Part shown: positions 56,982-64,000 of the stretch, in pieces
Layout: the number at the start of each line of letters is the position of its first letter
How positions within the stretch are numbered: position 1 is the stretch's first letter
Source: Plasmodium coatneyi
Lineage: Eukaryota; Apicomplexa; Aconoidasida; Haemosporida; Plasmodiidae
DNA length: 64,000 nt
NCBI RefSeq assembly: GCF_001680005.1
Contig: NC_033566.1
Location: 1,488,001 to 1,552,000 of the forward strand
Direction: 5' to 3'
Translations under genes and position numbers: made by a program
Notes under the pieces: model-generated
What the model saw: only the letters and a program-made list of their open reading frames with translations
Database searches by the model: none
Told to the model about the DNA's origin: nothing

Positions 56982-57796
56982 CATTCGTTGCGATATAATT
57001 AGATGAGGATGAATTGCTACACGTTCTTGAAGTAACAGCCATGGCCCATCGGTTGTGTGATCCCTACTAGGTAGCACATCCTAGAATAACATGCTATGCA
57101 ACAGTGATTTTTTTTTTTTTTTTTTTTCACAAAAACGCACATTTTTCTGTACATACAAGGGCACACAAGCTAAAAACTCGCATAGTATGTATGTGTGTTT
57201 GTGTGTACAACATTATAAGGGAGAATCCCAGCCAAAAGTGGAACCTTTTAAGCAAGCAAAAAAGGTAATAAATGAGTGAATATACACATATGATGATATG
57301 CGTATTCCCCAATGTATCTCCCATCTTGCACAAACAGCGTTAGTCTTTTTTTTTTTTTTTTTCTAATCCCCTTTTTTCCGTTTTGTGGGGGCGCTTTTGC
57401 GTATGATTTGTTGCCGCCACTTATTCGTGTATCTCCCCCTGCGTCCTGCATGTTCCGCGAACCGTCTCGCCCCTTTTATCAATTTTTATCTTTTGCACCC
57501 GGTCAACTAGCTTAATTGCCTCATTTACAAAATGAGCTTACCGGGAAAAAAAAAAAAAAAAAAAAAAAAAACTAGCCATTTTTGACAGCTGTTTGCCCCC
57601 ATTTGGCACTTTTTCACCTGACCCGTTCATGTTGTTCTGTTGCTTTGCCCACATGTTGCCCATATTTTTTATCATATTCTTATTAAGCTTTTAACTCCTT
57701 TTTATTTCCATTTTATTTCCATTATATTTCCCCTTTATTTTCCCCTAATTTCCCTTCATGATTATTTTATTCTATGGGTTTAGCTAGCTGAGAATT
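56982..57796. other. intergenic between RABL3-like and HROB-like genes
   Basis: About 815 bases, promoter and 5' UTR of the HROB-like gene. T runs (57109-57127, 57346-57362), an A run (57546-57570) and TTTCC-rich sequence just upstream of the start. TAGCTAGCT at 57781-57789 lies 8 bases before the ATG. Confidence 0.75.
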
Positions 57797-59530
57797 ATGC
57801 TCGATGAAAACTTGTCATGTTTGTTAGACGAGAGCGATGACGACAGCGCCGAAAAAAATGAAGTCAAAAGGAGGAAGCAAGAACTGCGTGAGAAGAGCAG
57901 AAACGTGGCCAATAAGAGTGATGCAGAGTTTTTCCCCACGTCTATTCTAAACTTTAACATTCGCAACATAGGGAATTTGAATAATTTTTTTAAAAACAAC
58001 AATGGCGAGTTCGGCACTGTTGCACACCATAAGGCCGCGACCCAGGGCATCACTTCGCGCACGTCGACTTCGCTGCCGCCAAGTGGGGAAGTCAACCAAA
58101 ACGGAAACGCGCTCAACAGGAAGAATGGAACAATCGCAGGAGCGAACGCCGCAAAGGTGGTGGACAACGATACACGCAGTGAGCGAAATGGAAGATTCGG
58201 TAGCCACTCTTTAAATTACTTCCCACCCTTAGAAATTGAGAAGCAAGAATTTTCGAAAAGGAAAAATCTGGAGGCTTCTTCTCACAACACTACTAGGATT
58301 GTGCACACACACGGGGCACAAGCGAAGCATGACATCAGGGGGGGCAAGGTAACAGAGGGGAATCTTGGTGCGGGGGAATATACGATCGGGAGAAATGCTG
58401 CCCATTTGGGGGAAAATGCAAGCGTTCGCGAAAGGGAGGCAGCCAAACCGATCGCTTCCTCAACCAACGTCTACACTGAACTGTTCAAACCGGGCAAAGC
58501 GCGAAACGGAGATGCGGCTGAGACAGAAGTGGCAGTAACCAAGGGTGATGCAATGGAAAAGGAAGAGGGAATATTAAGGAAGCGTAACGTATTGGTAGAA
58601 GGAACAGACCATGTGAATGCACCCATGCATGGAGAAAAGAATGTCAACTGGTCCAATGAAAGAAGCTCCAATCGTGTGGTACGGTTTGTCACCAATAAGG
58701 ATGGAAAAGAGTTACCACCTCGAATGAGCAGTAAAGACGCAACGAAAGGAACCCAAATTGTGAACAAGGAGAAATGGTTAAGTAGTAGAAACTTCCCTAC
58801 GGCGCCAGCGATGGGAACAAATTCTACCGCATCGATTTCTTTAAGTGGCGCTTCTAAGATGAACTCGATAAGATACACCTCCCAACCATCGGACAAAAAC
58901 ATAGTGGCAGACCTGCTTGCTCAAAAAAACAAAATCGAAAAAAGGAAAGAGCTAATTTTTTGCTTTTCTTTTATAAAGTACAATTCTTGGGTGAAGGCGC
59001 TGAAAATTTTGGAACTGCCGTTGGATCCTTTCCACCTGAGTATAAATGCTCATAGGTATGTAACAGACGGGGGGGAAGACCAACCGGTTCAGGATCACAA
59101 CCAGGGACAAATGGCGTGCGTAGCGGCAAGTGAAACGGCAAGCGGTGCACCGTCCTTCCTGTACACCCACAACATCCACAACATTTTGAAAAACAAACGG
59201 TTCGCAAATTACAGAATCGAGAAAATGATGGTAATCGTCAAAAGCATCAGGTGTAGAAGTCACGGGTACTTCATAGTAGCCATGGACCCTTCTGGTCAGA
59301 TGCCAGCTTCTATACATAAGGAGGTCGAGAAGGAATATAAAAAACACATAAACATTGGTTCCACGCTAATTCTAAAAGACGTCACAGTGTTCGAAACGTT
59401 AGATAACTTCCCCTATTTGATAATAACGCTTCGAAGCCTCGTGCGGGTCATCAGGGCAGAGGAAACAAGTTACGCTGAGAGGGAAGATATCTTCAAGAGG
59501 ATTTATGGGGGCACGCGGTTGAAGGCGTGA
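57797..59530 (+). CDS. HROB-like OB-fold protein (homologous recombination factor)
   Basis: Single exon, 577 aa, starting MLDENLSCLLDESDDDSAEK. Residues 1-360 are disordered (Asn/Gly/Glu-rich). The conserved part begins with a helical segment (DLLAQKNKIEKRKE, then KYNSWVKALKILELPLDPFH). A Gln/Gly/Ser linker and an OB fold follow at about 471-552: EKMMVIVKSIRCRSHGYFIV, AMDPSGQMPASIHKEVEKEY, IGSTLILKDVTVFETLDNFP, YLIITLRSLVRVI. The pattern DPxGxMxxxIHxxVxxEY...GSxLxLKxVxVF...YLxITxxxLxRV is the one I know from HROB (C17orf53/MCM8IP), which recruits the MCM8-MCM9 helicase to recombination and crosslink repair. I recall an MCM8 gene in Plasmodium, so a working partner is plausible. Homology by eye only. 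Confidence 0.65.
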   Translation: MLDENLSCLLDESDDDSAEKNEVKRRKQELREKSRNVANKSDAEFFPTSILNFNIRNIGNLNNFFKNNNGEFGTVAHHKAATQGITSRTSTSLPPSGEVNQNGNALNRKNGTIAGANAAKVVDNDTRSERNGRFGSHSLNYFPPLEIEKQEFSKRKNLEASSHNTTRIVHTHGAQAKHDIRGGKVTEGNLGAGEYTIGRNAAHLGENASVREREAAKPIASSTNVYTELFKPGKARNGDAAETEVAVTKGDAMEKEEGILRKRNVLVEGTDHVNAPMHGEKNVNWSNERSSNRVVRFVTNKDGKELPPRMSSKDATKGTQIVNKEKWLSSRNFPTAPAMGTNSTASISLSGASKMNSIRYTSQPSDKNIVADLLAQKNKIEKRKELIFCFSFIKYNSWVKALKILELPLDPFHLSINAHRYVTDGGEDQPVQDHNQGQMACVAASETASGAPSFLYTHNIHNILKNKRFANYRIEKMMVIVKSIRCRSHGYFIVAMDPSGQMPASIHKEVEKEYKKHINIGSTLILKDVTVFETLDNFPYLIITLRSLVRVIRAEETSYAEREDIFKRIYGGTRLKA

Positions 59531-60136
59531 ATGGCGCCACGTTGCCGTTAGTGGGTAGCGTATGCGCAGCTTACAGGTTACGTCTAACCGTATCGATGTC
59601 ACGTCTACTCCCCTTCTGATCGTCCTGATTGACTGACAGAAGGGCGTGCCAATTAGAAACTCATTCGTTTGTCGCTCAGGTAGGTCACCCGACTGATTAC
59701 ACGATTGACCAATTTTTTTTTTCTCTCAACCAAACGGGTTACGTGTGCAGTTAGGGAGCGCAAGATCGTACAAGCGGACCCGACAATAGCAGCTGTGGGA
59801 GAACCCGCATCTTTTTTTTCTTTTAAAAGTTAATTGACGGTGTTACCAATGTAGGCTAGGTAGAAGCAATTGCGAGGGCGCAATACACTCCCCTGCTATT
59901 TCATAAGCGAACGGTCAGGTTAGCATGCACGTGCAGAGGTCCTCCCTCCTTGGGGGCACACACAACCATATAGATGGTACAGAAAAGAGGAAAAAAAAAA
60001 AATATACACATATATATATATATAAATTAATCTTCGTGGGAAAGGCTCGAACGATCCTAAACGAAAGGTTCCGTTTTGTCGAAAGTATGAGTGTGGAGCC
60101 TCGCTTGGCAAGTGCCGCTTCGCGAGAGCAGAGCCC
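59531..60136. other. intergenic, convergent 3' ends of HROB-like gene and TLP
   Basis: About 600 bases with a T run (59713-59722), an A run and a TA microsatellite (59989-60026). No gene. Confidence 0.8.
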
Positions 60137-63100
60137 CTACTGCCAAGACGTCTCATCTGGCTTTACTACAACATGTTGCTCCCTACACTCCGCCTTCTTC
60201 CCCTTATTGTGGGTTACAAAGTCGTTAAAGGTCTCAGGGCCAGGATCCATAAGATTCTTCTGACTTCGTATATACAGAAAAGCGGCACCTAGAAGGACGA
60301 CGCCGATTAGAGCAAAGGAAGCTGAATATTTGTATATACTAGAATCCGCATGTTCCTCTTCCTCCTGAATGACATCGTAGTGTCCTGTTCCCCACTCATT
60401 GCTCGAATCCTTTTGTTGAAGGAGGTCATACTGCACTTGCTCATTCGGGTCATGTGCATGTGTTTCGTTTTTTGCACCACTTGATGTTTTGTCATTTTTC
60501 TCTTTTATTATGCCAGGGTTGTTATCCACTTTGACGTCTCCTCCATTTGGTTTGCTTCTTCCCACAATGGTTGCTTCGCTTTGTTTTGTTTTTTTATAAT
60601 TCATGTTGGAGGGTGGAGGGACTACTCCGCTTTGATCGGATAGCTTATTAGACTCTTCAGAACGCTTCGTTCGTTTAGGACTGTTGGGGATAGGTTCAGA
60701 TGAGTGGTTATCCTTCTTCTCTTCTGTATGTTCTTCCAGAGGGGTAATTGTACTTTTCCCTTCGTTACTTACTACGGGTGGATACTTCTGAGCATCGAAG
60801 CTAACTCCTGTCTTGTCGTCCACCACGGCTGCCGTTTTTTTGAAGCGCTGAATGATGTCGAACTTGGATTTGAATTTTCTCTGGGTGGGTGGTTTGCTTC
60901 CGTCTGGCGGGGCAGGTGAAGATACTACCCTTCCATCGTGACCTTCTCCCGTCTTATCATATTGACCCTTTTTCTCCTCATCAGGATTGGCAAGTAGGGG
61001 TTCTTCTCCCCCCCTGTTCTCTGCGCTTCCACCTGGACCGTTATCTTTCGCACCGTGATTTTCTTCATCTGGCGTTGTTTGTCCCTGTGCCTGATCGAGG
61101 GACCTCTTCCTCCTATTCAACTTTCTCTTTTCACTGGTAGGAAAGCCTCCTTCCTTCACCAGTATGTCAGCTATGGAGACGTCATCTAGAATGTTCTCTC
61201 CCGTTTGGGTAGTGGTGTCCCCCCCATCTGAATTGTTGTCCATGTCAACGCTGGACCCAGCGGCGGTATCCGCATCGACCGGATCATCCACGTCGGTACC
61301 ATTTGCCCCCTTCGCGACGTTGTCCACGTTCATCTGTGCTGCATCTATGTAGAACCAACTGCAGGGCAGCGTATTCTCCACCCCCAGCTCATCTACGTCC
61401 TCCAAATATGAGCCGTAGCTAGACACACTCACAGAATCAAAGTCCAAGTCACTGAAAGGTGAAGTGCCAATATTTTTAAATATGTTTTCTAGCAGGACGT
61501 TAAAATCCTCCTCTATCTCTTTCTCCCTTTGGTGGTATGTTCCTTCCGATTCGTTCAAGCCTTTTACATCTTCTATGAACTGTTTTATCTTTTCCTTATC
61601 CTTTGGATCAATTTTTTTTAATCTGTATTGTTTTTTTTTTCTAAATAAAAATTTCAACAGTCGACAGATTAACTTTTTTGTTCCTCTACTTTTGTATGAT
61701 GGGAGTACATCTATGTTGTACTGTGAGGAGTATTTCTTTAATGAGTTATGAGCGGGTTCTACATCTACCTCCTCCTCTTCTACATCATCTATTCGATCCA
61801 AGTTGGTAAATGATTTTAGAATGACTCTGTTTTTGTTCAAATGTTTTAGATTCCCTCCGTTAGTGGGATAGTAGGGGGATACTATGTTGATCGGCTTAGG
61901 TACGTGCAGATTCTGCGCCATTTTTTCGGTCTCGTTCGTGGGTTCGCCTGGCACTGTATGGAGTCCTTCTGGGGGTACTGACTCTACTACTACGTCGGGC
62001 ACAACTCGCAGGTCTGCTTCCTGCCCGCTTTCGGACGTCGCGTCTGCATCTGCCTCTACTGCCGATTCTGTTTCCAACTCTGCTCCTCCATCTGCATCTG
62101 CGTCTGCCCGGGGGTGCACTTCCGCTTCCTCATCGGTTGTCCCTTTTTCTACCTTCTTCCCAGCCTTCTTTGCTGCCTCTTCTTCATCCAACTCGTCCAC
62201 GTCATCGTCACTTTCGTCGTCCTGCCCTTCTGCCTTCGAGGCTCCCCTACGCCCGTGCGATGTGCTGGCCTCCCCGGTATCGTCCCCCCGCCTTAGGTTC
62301 TTTCTCCTTCGGCGCCTCCTTGCAACGATAGCCTGGTGAGCATTTTTGCAGATGTTCTTCTGTATGTCGGTGAGCTGCTCTCTAAATTCGGACACGTTGC
62401 TGTAGGAGTAGAAGAAGGGGGCGTCCACAATGGAGGAGTTAGTGATTTCATCCTGATTGGTTACATCTGCTGGACTGTCCACTTCTTCCGGGATCGGGTT
62501 CGCCCCACTGATCGCTTCGCAGTTGCCCTCCCTGGTGTTCTTCAAACAAATGGAATACACGTCAGCCTCATAGTTCATCTTAATATTTTGGACGATTTTC
62601 TCTGCCCCCCTGGCGGTCTTGTTGCTCACATCACCCGTGTTAAAAATGACGAGAATCTTGTGTGCATTAGGTCTTGCCTCATTGCTATTGAGCACATGAT
62701 CGTGCATGTAATTTAACGCGCTAGTTAAATTACTGGATGGGCCACCAAAATTGAACCTCCAATATTCTAGGAAGAGGAGAAGTTCGTCTCTGTTTCGAGC
62801 TAAGTTGGAAGAGAAGCTAACCCAGTTGTACGTCTCCTTAGAGAAAGTAGTAATAGATATGTTTACCAGCTTTGAACTTAAATTCAAATGACTAATGAGA
62901 TTCCTGACTGGCTTCAAAATATACTTGAGCCAAAAGTCTTGGGACATGTTAGAGGAGTCATCTATTAGAAGAGACAGGTCGACCTCTATATCGCAAACGT
63001 CCAGAGAGTGATCACAGCTTGTGTCGAAACATTCTTGGATGATGAGACTCCTCTGATCTGTGCAATTCTTTCCTGTCCTTTTATATTTTCCACCTAAAGT

Positions 63101-63931
63101 ATTTTCTACATTTTCGAGGGTATTCCTCTTACTGTAGTGGTAACCCATGTTGCACGTCACGGAGCATTCAGACCACTCAGACCAATCACTGCACTTTGCA
63201 TTCGTCGCAATATCATCGTAGAATTTTTCCAATGTATAAGTCAGAATCAGTTTATGGTAAAATGAATTTTTTAGAACACACCTTAACAACTCGTTTGTGT
63301 TAGGTCCAACCTTATGCAAGTAGTGACAATACGACTTTAGATTCACCTTCGTTATGACGTTTAGGGTAATATTTTTTCTATCCAATAGGTAGTGCACTAA
63401 GTTTAGTTCTGTGTCGTCTCTTGCTGGAATTCCTTCCGTATTAATAAACATGATGATCATTTTTGTGGAGGTGTCTTCAGCGTCGTAGAAGTGTTTCATC
63501 CCTACGTAGCTCAGGGCCTTCAGATGGTTGGAGCTCTGTTGCGATTGTTGAGATTGGGTTTGCATTACCGCTTTGCTGAACCTGTCCAGCGAACCACTTG
63601 TACGGCCCGTTGTTGATGCGTTACCCTTCGCACTTTTATTATCTGCGCGTGCCACTGTCTGCACACTCACACTGTCATACGTCACATATGTTAGGTTCAC
63701 CTTGCGTCCCCCTTCCACCAGCAGGTTCCTTGCCAGCTCCGCTATATTCTCCAAAGCCTTGGAGCGATTCTTCTCTTTGTTCTCCTTAAAGCCCGCATCG
63801 AATAGTATGACTAAATCCAGGTCCCCCTTAGAGGTTACCTTCTCAATCAAACCATTGCCTTCAACTTGGGTGAGATGAAACAGAAAAAACGGGAGGATCC
63901 AGTTGAGGAGGACCCGAAAGATGCGTCTCAT
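60137..63931 (-). CDS. TLP: TRAP-like protein, sporozoite adhesin with two vWA and one thrombospondin domain
   Basis: Single exon, 1264 aa. Signal peptide 1-25 (MRRIFRVLLNWILPFFLFHL). First vWA about 36-240, thrombospondin type 1 domain about 246-306 (WSEWSECSVTC, with the usual C-mannosyl and O-fucosyl sites), second vWA about 315-530. A polyarginine run RRRRRR is at 538-543. A long Asp/Glu/Ala/Asn low-complexity stalk follows, with a basic patch near 760 (FLFRKKKQYRLKK). TM about 1202-1221 (SASFALIGVVLLGAAFLYI), then a 43-residue tail ending KPDETSWQ. The near-terminal Trp in an acidic context is the TRAP-family site coupling to the gliding motor. The domain set is that of TLP, which supports sporozoite cell traversal in rodent malaria. 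Both vWA metal sites deviate from DxSxS (see findings). Confidence 0.92.
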   Translation of the reverse strand: MRRIFRVLLNWILPFFLFHLTQVEGNGLIEKVTSKGDLDLVILFDAGFKENKEKNRSKALENIAELARNLLVEGGRKVNLTYVTYDSVSVQTVARADNKSAKGNASTTGRTSGSLDRFSKAVMQTQSQQSQQSSNHLKALSYVGMKHFYDAEDTSTKMIIMFINTEGIPARDDTELNLVHYLLDRKNITLNVITKVNLKSYCHYLHKVGPNTNELLRCVLKNSFYHKLILTYTLEKFYDDIATNAKCSDWSEWSECSVTCNMGYHYSKRNTLENVENTLGGKYKRTGKNCTDQRSLIIQECFDTSCDHSLDVCDIEVDLSLLIDDSSNMSQDFWLKYILKPVRNLISHLNLSSKLVNISITTFSKETYNWVSFSSNLARNRDELLLFLEYWRFNFGGPSSNLTSALNYMHDHVLNSNEARPNAHKILVIFNTGDVSNKTARGAEKIVQNIKMNYEADVYSICLKNTREGNCEAISGANPIPEEVDSPADVTNQDEITNSSIVDAPFFYSYSNVSEFREQLTDIQKNICKNAHQAIVARRRRRRKNLRRGDDTGEASTSHGRRGASKAEGQDDESDDDVDELDEEEAAKKAGKKVEKGTTDEEAEVHPRADADADGGAELETESAVEADADATSESGQEADLRVVPDVVVESVPPEGLHTVPGEPTNETEKMAQNLHVPKPINIVSPYYPTNGGNLKHLNKNRVILKSFTNLDRIDDVEEEEVDVEPAHNSLKKYSSQYNIDVLPSYKSRGTKKLICRLLKFLFRKKKQYRLKKIDPKDKEKIKQFIEDVKGLNESEGTYHQREKEIEEDFNVLLENIFKNIGTSPFSDLDFDSVSVSSYGSYLEDVDELGVENTLPCSWFYIDAAQMNVDNVAKGANGTDVDDPVDADTAAGSSVDMDNNSDGGDTTTQTGENILDDVSIADILVKEGGFPTSEKRKLNRRKRSLDQAQGQTTPDEENHGAKDNGPGGSAENRGGEEPLLANPDEEKKGQYDKTGEGHDGRVVSSPAPPDGSKPPTQRKFKSKFDIIQRFKKTAAVVDDKTGVSFDAQKYPPVVSNEGKSTITPLEEHTEEKKDNHSSEPIPNSPKRTKRSEESNKLSDQSGVVPPPSNMNYKKTKQSEATIVGRSKPNGGDVKVDNNPGIIKEKNDKTSSGAKNETHAHDPNEQVQYDLLQQKDSSNEWGTGHYDVIQEEEEHADSSIYKYSASFALIGVVLLGAAFLYIRSQKNLMDPGPETFNDFVTHNKGKKAECREQHVVVKPDETSWQ

Positions 63932-64000
63932 CGTGGGTCTTCCTGATTAATCCACCGTCTGCGTCGTCTTCGCAGGAAAAGAAAAAAAAAAAAAAATTAA

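Noticed and set aside
57781..57789. TAGCTAGCT eight bases before the HROB-like ATG, resembling the ookinete AP2-O site TAGCTA
   Set aside because: Within the 5' leader, single site, short motif; no supporting cluster.
1..64000. tRNA, rRNA, CRISPR, telomere repeats, transposons and centromere
   Set aside because: No cloverleaf with a GGTTCGA-type T arm, no direct-repeat/spacer array, no GGGTTYA arrays, no transposase or reverse transcriptase, and no multi-kb tract of near-pure A+T were seen by eye.

Overview
The window is nuclear DNA of a malaria parasite (Plasmodium), most likely of the P. vivax / P. cynomolgi / P. knowlesi group. The proteins are unmistakably plasmodial (TRAP-like protein, apicomplexan LDH-type malate dehydrogenase, malate:quinone oxidoreductase, divergent AP-2 alpha, histones). 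Base composition is moderate rather than the extreme A+T of P. falciparum. Intergenic DNA is full of long A/T homopolymers, and Asp/Asn-rich insertions interrupt some proteins. I cannot fix the species from sequence alone.

Nineteen protein genes are supported; exon boundaries were worked out by hand from GT/AG sites and phase. In order: ROM10-type rhomboid (+, 8 exons), malate dehydrogenase (-), LMBR1-type membrane protein (+, 5 exons), ribosomal protein L27a (-, 2 exons), eIF3 subunit J (+, 2 exons, reading frame broken at a 24-A tract), RAP-like mitochondrial protein (-), four-TM membrane protein (-), histone H3.3 (-), histone H2A (+), small RRM-like protein (-, 3 exons), BFR1-like coiled-coil protein (-, 3 exons), AP-2 alpha (-, 6 exons), TOM40 (+), GCFC/PAXBP1-type protein (-), malate:quinone oxidoreductase (-), RABL3-like GTPase (+), HROB-like OB-fold protein (+), TRAP-like protein TLP (-). 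As far as I can recall this order matches an internal block of P. falciparum chromosome 6 read backwards, with one exception: between the RRM-like gene and H2A P. falciparum carries an internal var/rif island, and here there are 2.4 kb with no such genes. The nineteenth entry is a less certain small spliced gene at 19.5-20.2 kb.

Genes are independent eukaryotic units, not operons. Functional links are thematic. Cytosolic malate dehydrogenase and mitochondrial malate:quinone oxidoreductase make and consume malate at the two ends of the NADH/ubiquinone link. TOM40 and a RAP protein serve the mitochondrion. The divergent H3.3/H2A pair supplies chromatin. AP-2 alpha, RABL3-like GTPase and BFR1-like protein concern trafficking or mRNPs.

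I see no cassette that looks like a new multi-gene system. The points most worth following are: an HROB-type recombination factor; a rhomboid that keeps its serine but has asparagine at both conserved histidine positions; the eIF3J poly-A frame break; two small unannotated-looking coding candidates (19.5 kb and 29.26 kb), the second sitting in the interval where P. falciparum has var/rif genes; and the degenerate metal sites and polyarginine run in TLP.
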